Positions 34,146 through 44,865 of a stretch of 64,000 nucleotides of DNA are shown here, one piece after another. Both the position numbers and the translations under genes were made by a program. Numbering within the stretch: the stretch's first letter is position 1; each line of letters starts with the position of its first letter. The notes under the pieces are model-generated. The model had not been told where the DNA came from. It searched no databases and was given only the letters and a program-made list of their open reading frames with translations. Origin of the DNA: Liolophura sinensis (taxonomy: Eukaryota > Mollusca > Polyplacophora > Chitonida > Chitonidae). Location: assembly GCF_032854445.1 (NCBI RefSeq), contig NC_088301.1, positions 14,132,281 through 14,196,280 of the forward strand. Direction: 5' to 3'.

Positions 34146-34704
34146 TTCTGAACTTGCAACGCACTAAAAGACATGTGTGTTGATTGGCTAGTTACAGAAC
34201 GTAGCGCCGATTTCATTGGAAGATGTGTGTTGATGCGTGCAGGAGTATGTAGAAAACACAATGTTCAAAGTAGGACACTGCTTTGTCAAAATGCATGTGT
34301 GATTTTCACGTCAGGCCTTAGGGTTACAGTTGTGTACCAGTGGTGACCTGGGAGGACATCACCAGTTAAATACCACCTTTTTTTCGCCTGTAGTGTATTT
34401 TACTTGGAATCAAGCGGTGCAGCGCTGAATCGTGATGGTTGACTTTAGCTAGGCCTTTGCCTGGACGTCATGTTTAGCATTTTGTGTCAACACTGTTTAT
34501 ATGTATATCTGTAGGTCACCAGATTTTCTACAAGAGAATCACTGTGCACAAACTAACAACAATAGTGCACTATTAATGTCATCCTAGTGCTGGAGCTGAG
34601 CTGGTACTTAATTTTTATGCCCGTCCGTTGTGGTCTGTAAACTTGCTGTTCTTTTGCATTCACATGTTAAAGAGTCCTGCCACAAGCACCATCCTTTCAG
34701 CGAA
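34146..34704. promoter_or_regulatory. Shared divergent promoter region of POLE4 and the SLC25 gene
   Basis: 559 bp separate the two start codons, which are transcribed away from each other. This is the usual layout of a bidirectional promoter. I see no obvious TATA box near either start. It is free of the SINEs that fill the flanking introns. The promoter role is inferred from layout alone. Confidence 0.5.
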
Positions 34705-37700
34705 ATGACGCACAACGAAGAAAGAACTCACTGGTTTAAGGAAGCTGGCATTGGCTTGGGAGGTATTTATAGGTCTCTAGTTTGTACGCGTAGTAACGTA
34801 TAAACTCATCAAGGTCAGACAAGTATTTATACTGTATGATATGATGGCTGCTACGATATATATCATGCAAGTTATGTATTGATAAACATAATGATGCACA
34901 ATGATGAATCCTGGATCAAACTATATGTGTTCTAGGTACAGGAAATTTAACTCTGGCTTGGCAGACTATTTTAAATTACCATCTTGAAGGCATTCAGAGT
35001 CTTATGAAGGTGAAATTAAATCAAGAATCAAGAACTTAATTGTAGGCCTAATGTTTAAATGTTATACAGTTAAAATTTCAGCTATTCATTATATAAGTTT
35101 GGCAAGTGCCATCTGTCCCATTGTGTTATATTCCTTGTCAGAAATTGCTATATATATATATATTCAATAAATTCTATTTTAAATAAATCAGTGATAGCAT
35201 TGAAAATCGATTTTATAGATTGTCTGAACATTAAAAATATTCAATGTAAGAATTGAGATCTTGTATACACATGCAATGTTAATTTGTCTGTGTCAAGTAT
35301 AGGCTTGCTACCTCTGTATTTATACATAAGATATTCACTCAGTCAGTAAACAGATCATTTGGCTCTCTGAATTAATGCATTGTATGACTCGATCAGTAGT
35401 CCTTGAACAAAATCGCAAATTAATTTATGCAGATTAATGAACACGTCATCTGCTAGTTAATTAATTGAATTTAATTTTGTCTTCAACAGTTGGTTTCCTG
35501 TATGGCATTACCAATGTGGTGGTAGGTCATCCCTTTGACACAATAAAGACCAAAATGCAAGCTCAGGCTGGGTTTGAAAAGACCAGTATGTTTCAGTCAT
35601 TTGTAAAGACAGTAAGGACACAAGGTGTGATTGGCTTATACAGGTACAGTCTGCAGTCTCTGTCCTCCACAACAAGGGTGTCATTAAAAATATGTGTGTT
35701 GGGCCTACCCTCCAAAAAGGCCCAAGTTTGTTTTATTTTTATTTTTTCATTTTATTATTATTTTTCTGTCCTTGTTAATATTGTTAAAGTCGCCATCTTT
35801 TTCATTAGTCATACAAAAACATTTCCTACGAACAAGTACATGGAGGCCTACCTTGCTCCTCTTTTCTCAATCAGCTGCCTTTGGTTGGTTACAAAAAAAG
35901 CATTTGTCATTAGTATGGTGTAATATGTCTTAGATTAAAATGTTTATATATATCCTTTTGTACACTTTTCTGGTATGCGAAGAATGAAAAAAAAATTATT
36001 TATCATAAATTTATACATGTAAGCTACTTAATAATGCCTGTTGAATGTATAGAGCCTATAGTATTGGTATCTTTGTGATTTTCAGGGGCTGTGTACCACC
36101 CTTGTGGGGATCAGGAATATATAGATCTACACAGTTTGCTGTTTTTGAGGGAGTGTAAGTTATACAATCTTATTAGGTATTAGTCCCCTACCAGAGGTTT
36201 ACATCTCATCTGTCCGTCAGTCTGTCTGTCTGCCAAGAATCGATTTTTCAGATATGTATTCAAAAACAATTAATCATGTTGAGTTTTAGGCCGTTTCACT
36301 CATTTTCATCAATACTATGGCCATTTTTAGACTTTGACAGTTTTCCAGAATGGTTCATCATTTTGAATTAAAACTTCTTAAATGGCATGACAAATTTAGT
36401 TGGCCAGCACAGTTATGTCCATTATTATTCTGTTTTAGGCTATTGTTCTGATAGCTCAAACTGATTGTGAAAGTTTTTCACTTTTGCAAGGCTTCCAGAA
36501 TGCTTGTTGATCAAGATTTCTACCCTATTTCTTGTAATATTTGGGACAGCTGGTCTGCTCTTTTGAGCCAGTACAGATGTAATGGTAGCAGGAATATTTA
36601 GTTTCTGTTATCTCACATTGTAAGTCCATCTAAGCAACCACATACTCATATCTTTACTTTTCCAAAAAGCTGGGAAAGAAATGAAATATTCTGCTTTCAG
36701 CGATAATAATATCTGTCCCCAAAATAAGAAGAATGAGGGTAGTCTGTAATTAACCTGTAAAGTTAAACCATGACAGCAGTTCACTGTAACCATGCAGTGT
36801 CATGTTTCTGTATACCAGTAGTATGTATGTAAAGCAAATGTAACATTTGTGTTTGCATAAGTCTTCCCAGTACGTAGGCTGCATGTAACAGCAAGCTGTT
36901 GCCATTGGATGGGTCAGCTTTTAGGTTACAGGAGTGCATTGATTTTCCTTATTATTTATGCAGTAAATTTGTCCACTTTAACCTAAAACAATTTGTATCC
37001 TGTATGAACTTTCACGTGGTACCATGCCATACCTCCATGGCAGGTTACATGTTCTCAACATTTCAAAAAATCAATCTAGCATGACCTTTATTTTCTTGAG
37101 CTGCCATTGCTGGAAGTGAAGTGATAACATTTTGTTACCTTGGTAACCTTCACGGGGGGAAAGAGGGGATGGGGTGGGGTGGGGGGTTGTGGGTTGTGGT
37201 AATAGAACTGGGCAAACAGATTTCAGTTTTATCCAGAACTAACAAAATTCTGATCTAGTTGAACTAGGTGCAAAATAGCAGTGCAGAAATTTATGAGGTT
37301 GTTGATGGACAATCTAAATTGTCAGTGTGGCAGTACTATCCAATCAGTGCTCCTTCACACTTCAGTTCCAAGACAAATCTTGGACCCAGTTGGCCAAATT
37401 GCAAATGCGTAACTGTTCTGCCCTTACCTCAACTGATTGGGGACTAGAAATGCAGATGTTTGGGGATAGAGAAGTCCGCATTGCTTAGGCTGTGCTTTAA
37501 CAGCCATAACATAACAGTGTGCTATTGATGGTTTCCATGTCCGATCAACCTAACCATTGCTTACGTGATTAATTAAGAAATGAAAGACGAATTTGGATGA
37601 ATTCAGTTGAAAACAGGCAATTAAAGTATAACAACAAGGAATAAAAGTATAAAATCTTTGTGTTGGATTCTTACACTTTACCACACACATACACACACAC

Positions 37701-37724
37701 ACACATATATATATATACACACAA

Positions 37725-37788
<64 letters not shown>

Positions 37789-40700
37789 TTTCATCTGGGA
37801 TCTTCATTCACTGGGCTAATTTTACAAAAGGCAAATGAAATTTTTTACCTCAAGTGACTTTCATTACAGTATCAAGTTCACCGTTAATTAAATTTGTGCT
37901 GTTGGCAGGGTGCTGTTCTTCATTAACAGTGGTCTGATGATACGATGTAGTTGTCTTGAAGTTTACATGTCCATAGTCCATTTTGCATCTGTCTTGAGTT
38001 TCATCATGAAAATTTTCATTGGATTTTCAAGAAACTTGGGAGATGTGTTAAGGCTTTTAAATTTATCTGGATACTGCTTCTAGAAAATCAGCAAGTTTTG
38101 ACAGTGATAAACTGTATGTGTGATATCAAATTTATCTAAAACAGTATTCATTGATTCATTCTAAACATATTTTTTTTTTGTAACTTATACAGATACACCT
38201 ATCTTGATAAGCCTGGCTGGAGAGGGGAAATCCCAGGCACTGCTGGATTACAAGTGTAAGTTTGTCAGGTGATTTCTGTACATGTATAACGGCCGGTACT
38301 TCAGGGGGTGGTTAGTGGCCTAGTGTTTGCCTTTGTCTTTACACTGCTTATATTAAGATCTTGGTTCAATCCCAGCATTGGCCAGTGAAAGCAATTATCG
38401 GTTGATAGGGCCACTTACAGGAAATTTGTTCCATATCTTTTACTTTCAACCAATATGACATAATCCACCTTGGGTATGCTCTGCAGATTAAATTACGAAA
38501 GTTACCCAGTTACTTGCCAATGGCTAGTGGTTCTCTCCAGGGACTCCAGTTCCTTTAACTCATAAAACTGTGTTAACCCAGGTGAAATATGTATATATAA
38601 ATAAGTGTAGACACCAAAATTTCTGAGGGACCTCCGCGGCTTGGTTAGCATGCTAGTGCAGTATAATGACCCAGGATCCTCTCACCAATGCGGTTGCTGT
38701 GAGTTCAAGTCCAACTTATGCTGGCTTCCTCACCGGCTGTATGTGGGAAGGTCTGTCAGCTACCTGCGGATGATTGTGGGTTTCTCCCAGGCTCTGCTTG
38801 GTTTCCTCTCACCATAATGCTGGCCACTGTCGTATAAGTGAAATATTCTAGAGTACGGTGTAAAACACCCATCAAATAAATAAATGAACAAAATTTCTGA
38901 CGATGGTTTAGCCAAAGCTCATGGTTCACCTACTGGTTGTTCAGTTGATATATAATTGACGTTGAAGGCCACAACTATCAGATCATTAGATATGGCCACA
39001 ATCGGCATTCAGTTTTATTGAATTATTGGTCCAACACACTCGACTGAATTATAATTGTTTTCTCTTTTCCAGTACACATTAGGTTAATTTTATTCCACTC
39101 TAGATCCAGGTAAGCTGAAAGAGTACAAGTAGGAGAGACTCCAGATTGGTAATACTTTTCCTATTTTGTAAGACAGCCCGGAAGCCAGAGACCACGTGAT
39201 CTCCTTTGTAACAGACTGCGTGGTGCAGAAAAATGCCCTCTTTATGTTTATCATAAATAAACAAATATTTTTGAATTGCTGTTAGGGATAAAATCTACAT
39301 TGGATTTGAATAATTTGTAGCTTTCAGATAACCAGAGTATTTCTGGTTATCTGAAGTTATGTGATGTTTTCTTGTACAATCAGGTCATACTGATCACTGA
39401 CATAGTGGCTAACATGCGCCATTTTTCTTTACGACTCACGCTAAGGCGATCAAGTGATTGCCAACTTCCAGGCTGTCTTATAGAATAATCTGGAAATTAA
39501 TCAGAAAATGGATTATAAAAACTAACTTTTTCTCCCCTTGTTTCAGAAGAGAACGTCTCCAGACCTTACATTGTAAAACAGACATCTTGTGTAAAAGAAG
39601 ACAGTGAGTACATGGGTATTCTTCACTAAGTTTTGCAGCCATTGCTGTTCCAGGCGTGTTATTGCCGGAGGGTTGGTTGCTTCTACGGCCAGAGCTATTA
39701 TAGAAACTCCGCTGGATTACTGCAAGGTGATTGAGCTTGAAAATTGGTGTCTTTTATATATATGTACCCAGATTATCTTGATACCGTAATTCTTTTTTTT
39801 AGCCAATGAACATGTTGTCATAGCAGAAATGTTCAGTTTCTTTTTTTTTTTTATAAATGTTTAGTCCATTTAAGAAACAACATATTGATATCTTTACTTT
39901 TCCAAGAGAAGTATAATTCTGTGCCTTCAACACTGCGACAGGAACCTGCGGATGGTCGTAGGTTTTCCCCAGGTTCTAACCAGTCTGCCCTTAAAATTAG
40001 AAGAATTAGCCACATATAAAGCAGATACCGGTAATTAAATATTAAAAATGTGTGATGACTTCTCCAACTAATTTCCCCGTCTGAGCTTCTGTTTTGTACT
40101 TTATTGTATCAGTTTATTGCCGGCCTTCTGATGATCTGAAAGGCCCTGCTATAAAATTAAACTTTATCTTGCAGGTCAAAGGGCAAACACAACAGAAATG
40201 GCAACTCAGGGCTCTATACACGGTGCGTTAGATATATTATTACAAATAATCAGAATGTGTAAGGGTGAAAAGCACCTGAAAAATTTCTAGCAGTGACTAA
40301 GCATCCCTATAATTAAGTCACTCATTCTGTCAAATGTTTGAATCTTGCGTTTTAAGATTAGTCTCCTACAGCATGGTCCATTTACTTAACAAGGATTGTA
40401 TATGTGGAGGATGTCGCAGATAGTGTGAATTTACACTTGTTTTACCCATGAAGATTAAAAAATTTGCATAAAGAAATTTTATACAAGGTAATGCCAAATG
40501 CTTTCTTAGAAGTTTATGAATGAAAGAAATTTGCATGGAAACTAAATTCTTTATTGGTAAACCATCATACCTTGGTTAACTTTACTTGTTACTCCAAGTA
40601 AAGGCTTGGGAGCCTTATCGTGTTCCGGAACTAAAATGGCTCTACATGCGGCTCAGGAAAAAGTATTGTTTTTACTAGGGATTTGGAGTCACATGGTGTA

Positions 40701-42943
40701 GAACAGTTGGACTGATGACCACCTACTTCGTTCTGTTGGATTCTGGGAGGAGGCATTTTCCTGAACATTTCAAAAGACCTCTCTTGGGACCATTTCTGAC
40801 ATCTGGGATTGCTGCTACTTTGGCTTGGTGGATTGTTTGGCCTTTGGAGTACATGAAATGTCAAGTACAAACTGGATATGGACAGTAAGTAACTGCGATA
40901 AACGAACTAAAATTTCGACCATGAATATTTTGTCTGATTCTGGGAGTTCAATTGATCTTTAACAGGTGTTTTGAGGTTTGTTCACGGTTTGGAAGGTAAG
41001 GCGATCTACAATTGGAAACGTGTAAGTTACAGCACCAAAGGTATATTTTTTTACTTACCTGCCTCTAAAAAGGCATCTTTTGGCAGTGAAATTTTAGCTA
41101 TTTTCCATAAAGCTAAGGTCATTTCGTCAAGTTTTTTAGGTAGCACATGTAGGCCCCTACTGTGCTGTCCATTGGCCTGGCTAGCAGAGGACTGTGCCCT
41201 TATCATCTGTGTTTGCATGTGAACAGTGCTCGCAGAATCATTTTAACGTATGCTTTTAATTACATGAGTGATTTTGTTGGAGATAACTTGTTGCCGAGAA
41301 ATATAACATGCACTTTGAGCTGGCTCTGCATGTGAAAGTCTGTGGGCCAAATAGTGGTAAAGTTGGTCAGTTACTTGCTTGAAGGCTGGTGGCTTACTTC
41401 AGGCACTCCATTTTCCTCAATTCATAAAACTAGCCGAGCTTTTGTACCCCCCCCCCCCCAAAAAAAATTGACAAAATTAAAAAACAACTTAAAGGATTAG
41501 TGTCCAGATTTACTGTTTATTCATAATTAGCTACCCCTGTATATATTGGTAAATTGAGTGTAAAAAATATTTATAAAGGGTACATTAATCTGAGTAATAT
41601 GGCATTTAAAATCACTACATAATAAGTCTGGTTAATAAGAAATGGTTTGCTGTTTTGCATACGTTTGCAAAAACAGGTCGTCCAAGAAACTGGGGGTTAG
41701 TTTTGTCAGGTTTCCAGATGATTTGGCCCTCAGGAAGGCATGGATTTACAGCACAACACGGAAGTATTTTGAACTCATCAAACAAGCCATACCTACTCTC
41801 GTCATTATACAGCTGAAAGCTACGAGAGAAATACAGCTGAATTCCAAAATGGCACCTGTACACAGTAGTTATGAAATACTTTTAACTGAACTGAAAACTG
41901 ATAGTTTAGTAAATTTCTGTACACTAAAGCCAGTATCCACATTGTACCCTATTTCTTAATATAATATTGAGTTTCTTTTTCCTCACACTGTTAGACCATG
42001 TAATGAACTACATACTCATGTTGACTTTTCCATAAGGCAGGTAAGGAAATGCAATATTCTACTTTCAGCACTATGTACACCATGTATTTATATTGTATAC
42101 GACTATAAGCTGCTATGGCCGCTGTGGGCTTAGGCAATATGCCGACAAAAACGTGTACCGGTATAGTTATCATCACATATGAATAGAATGATATTTATTG
42201 TGAAGTGGAAGGAGGGAGAGAATAGTGAATAAATATTATATCTTAAGATAAACACACGAAATGTCCATTGTAACACAGGATAAAGCTATAGCTTACCAGT
42301 ATGTGTAGCCAGGGTGGTCAGAAATGCCTGAACAAATTAAGATCAACTTCAGTGTCTGAAAATTTGGAATCTGAAGTCTGGCCAGAGATGTCAATGTCAT
42401 AAATCAGATTCAGATTGATATGACAGAATATTTTCTTTTATGTAGCTAAAATCCATCTCGAAAATGAATTTGTTTTGATATGAATTAGGCCAGCTAGATT
42501 TGGGATTAGGGCAATAAATGTATTGCTTTTGGTGGATTTAAAGTCACTATTTGTTTCTTGGAAACCCTTTCAGTAACATAATGTTTAAACAGGATATAAT
42601 TTTTATTATTAGGACCAGCAGCTAATTGTGGACACAAATCCTTTAAAAACACCAATCATATTAATACTATTTTCAACAACAAACTTATTATGGTGGCCAT
42701 TAATGCATTGTTTAAAAACTACAAATGGGTGTTAAATACATGCACTTTGCGGTATGTCTTATTTTTAGGCACTTGTCTGTAATTGAGAGAATGCGGCTGA
42801 CTGTTCGTGACAGGGGAGGATTTTTGGCCTTATACAGAGGCCTTTTACCAGGCTCCATCAGAAGTTTTGCAGCGAATGGAACAAGTATGATAGTGATGAC
42901 TTTTGCTCAGAAAAAAGTTTCCGAGTGGGGATTACGAGACTAA
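34705..42943 (+). CDS. Mitochondrial solute carrier, SLC25 family, complete (8 exons)
   Basis: Inner-membrane carrier with the tripartite SLC25 fold. Exons: 34705-34762, 35490-35643, 36086-36154, 38193-38255, 39654-39726, 40175-40222, 40679-40884, 42769-42943, all in frame, giving 281 residues and TAA. The ATG (purine at -3) opens a short hydrophilic N-terminus before helix 1. The three signature motifs are PFDTIKTKMQ (residues 34-43, after VGH), PLDYCKVKGQ (134-143) and PLEYMKCQVQ (210-219). The half-repeat motifs GLYRG, ALYTG and ALYRG follow each. The first motif resembles acylcarnitine/basic amino acid type carriers (SLC25A20/29/45/47/48), but the second and third (ETPLDYCK, VWPLEYMK) do not fit a subfamily I know, so the substrate is unassigned. 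Introns carry SINEs, a foldback element and a THAP fragment. Confidence 0.93.
36610..36765 (+). repeat. Dispersed repeat family D, copy 1
   Basis: AAGTCCATCTAAGCAACC, ATATCTTTACTTTTCC and GAAATATTCTGCTTTCAGC. It shares order and sequence with 39855-39935 and 41985-42095, all in introns of the carrier gene. Confidence 0.7.
37682..37784. repeat. Compound (CA)n/(TA)n microsatellite
   Basis: About 100 bp of CA tracts interrupted by TA, then an uninterrupted TA run of about 45 bp. It sits in intron 3 of the carrier gene. Open frames here are repeat artefacts. Confidence 0.99.
38300..38600 (+). mobile_element. SINE family B copy
   Basis: A tRNA-like head with GTGGTTAGTGGCCTAGTG and box-B-like TTGGTTCAATCCCAGC. 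The distal part has CAGTTACTTGCC, GGACTCCAGTTCC and CATAAAACTG. It sits directly upstream of a SINE A copy. Confidence 0.65.
38627..38889 (+). mobile_element. SINE family A, full-length with target-site duplication
   Basis: Head (CCTCCGCGGCTTGGTTAGC), box B (GAGTTCAAGTCC), body and (AAAT)n tail. It is flanked by the 11-bp duplication AAAATTTCTGA (38616-38626 and 38890-38900). It lies in intron 4 of the carrier gene. Confidence 0.93.
39141..39493. mobile_element. Foldback (MITE-like) element, about 353 bp
   Basis: The ends are CCAGATT and AATCTGG. After a roughly 15-bp indel, the arms pair again over TAAGACAGCC-C/T-GGAAG and beyond. The interior holds a perfect 14-bp hairpin (39323-39336 with 39342-39355, TTCAGATAACCAGA and its complement). 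No coding potential. Carrier gene intron 4. Confidence 0.7.
39855..39935 (+). repeat. Dispersed repeat family D, copy 2, fused to a SINE A scrap
   Basis: TTTAGTCCATTTAAGAAAC and ATATCTTTACTTTTCC match copy 1. At about 39938 the sequence switches to SINE A body (GGAACCTGCGGATGGTCG, to about 39980). Confidence 0.6.
41642..41750 (+). pseudogene. THAP zinc-finger domain fragment
   Basis: An ATG opens about 36 codons resembling the start of a THAP domain: MVCCFAYVCKNR, then SKKLGVSFVRFP and LRKAWI. THAP domains begin with a Met and a C-x(2-4)-C pair, followed by FP and then W. The expected downstream C-x2-H part does not follow; the frame runs into unrelated sequence and ends at 41959. THAP domains occur in P-element transposases and host THAP genes. 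It lies inside an intron of the carrier, so it is probably a transposon remnant or stray exon copy. Confidence 0.6.
41985..42095 (+). repeat. Dispersed repeat family D, copy 3
   Basis: TTAGACCATGTAATGAAC, TTGACTTTTCCATAAGG and CAATATTCTACTTTCAGCAC align with copy 1. Confidence 0.65.
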
Positions 42944-44865
42944 TATCTGCTTGTTTTATAAGTTTTAAATGATCCTCTGTACATTTTTTTGTCAAAGTCT
43001 TAGGGAAGACTTCAGAGACCAGAACTATATTGATAAGATATAGGTCTTTCCCTCGGTATGTGAAAGGATGAAGTCAAGAGTACTCAATGTTAATCAGCAG
43101 TATTTATTTTCACCAGATAAAGATAAAGATATTAAATAAATGCTCAATTTTTTTCCTTTTCTACCTATGGGCAAGGCAACACTAAAAAATCTTTTCATTT
43201 CGTTCAATGTAAATATTTGATTTCCCTATTTTTCAAGGTTTTCCAACCACTTAAATATGTCTTTAACAGGAAGAACGGTAGGGACATTCCACAGATTAGA
43301 TGATTTTTCATTTTTATTCTTATTTTTATATCATCCTCCGACATTAAAAAAAAAGATTCCTTGTGCCCATAAAACAAAAACTTTAATTGGTGTGGCCTAA
43401 ATATATATGCTGTGAATTATCTTTGTTATTGTTTTTATGTGTACAGGCAATGGGATAGGTTGCCCTAAAACATATCACAGTGCTTCATAATCTAATTGTA
43501 TTGTTGAGATAATGCACTTTTTTTATTGTGCATATTATTCATCCTTATTTACATGAGAATCTCATGTTCATTTTTTGCACTTTTCCTCAGTTCGAGATTT
43601 GTCACTAAAATTATTTGATACTACCCGCAGGTAGATGTTGTGAATGAAGGGTATTGCAAGACCAGTTATTTCTATTTGTATAATGCGTTTTTACTTCCTT
43701 GACTTGCCACATGTCGCATATCATCATATCCTTTATCATGTCTGCCAGGATTATTTCTCACAGAGGTTGAGGATCTACTCTTAAACAACATAAACGTTTT
43801 ATGTAAACATGTTTTTAGATTTTTTGAATGTGAATATACTGATCTAAAGAAAAAGTGGCTTTGTACATGGCTTCTGTTTTTGACTATTATGAACAAAATG
43901 TATAATATTTCTGGAGATTTAATTACTGTAATCAGGCATTTATTGTGGGAACAAAAACTCACTCTGTGGTAATGTCGTCCAATTAACCACATTCCACCAC
44001 CTGACCGTCCTGGAGTAATATTGGATCCCGAAGAGTCATATTATTTTCATGTTGTATGGTAGCAATTAAGGGCAGTAATTTTATATGCTAAAGCATTTTG
44101 AGGTGCTGCGGTGTGTATCATTTCCTTACCTCGTTTCTTGAAATGTTGATTGAGGGAATAAATTTCATTATTTGTTAATTTCCAAATTTGGCAAAATACT
44201 CTTGTGAAGATCGAACACAACTTCACAACTTATATTCAAGCGCCGAGTACAGACTGCTTTACCTGACGAGAACAGGGAGAAAATTGTCTCCACTCCAGGC
44301 CAGCTAAATCTGTATGTGTATCTTTGGCGTTTGTAGGGGACGTGAAAGTCCTTGGACAGGTTGAGCTATATAATAAATAGGTCATTGTAAAATGATTTGT
44401 ACATTATCGGGTGGTATTGTACTCGTCATGTTGTGTTGGAAATCTGCTCTGGATACGCATTGTCAACGCAACATGGACGGGTACAGTACCATTCCGTAAT
44501 GTACAAAACACTTCACGATAACCTCATATTAGATCACTACATGATGTGTATGTGATAGCTCAGTTTGGACTTTGTCTAAGCCTTTATCTGAATTATGGCC
44601 ATCATTACGGGGATAAACAAATTGCCTGCATTTGTCTCAGGATGGTGAAAGAGATAAAACCTGTACACATGTATCCGATGTGTTTTCTTTTTACATGTAT
44701 TCAAAACAAAGTCAGGTTTAAGGGATTTAATGTTGTCATGGTATCTAACCAAATCAACTTCGGTAATCTATATCAAATAAATATTTACAGGAGAAGACAG
44801 GATCTTAACTGTCAGAAAATGGCAACTCTCCCTTTATCATCTTTACAGACGGTTGACAACAGGTT
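42944..44865. other. Convergent 3' intergenic region between the carrier and CCDC152
   Basis: AT-rich sequence with both 3' untranslated regions. I recognise no further gene or repeat. A carrier polyadenylation signal is suggested at 43135. Confidence 0.6.
43135..43140 (+). terminator. Candidate polyadenylation signal of the SLC25 gene
   Basis: AATAAA about 190 bases after the carrier stop codon, followed by a T-rich stretch. Position-based call only. Confidence 0.45.

Noticed and set aside
37550-37857. Cys/Ile/Tyr-rich and His/Thr-rich open frames
   Set aside because: Produced by the CA/TA microsatellite.
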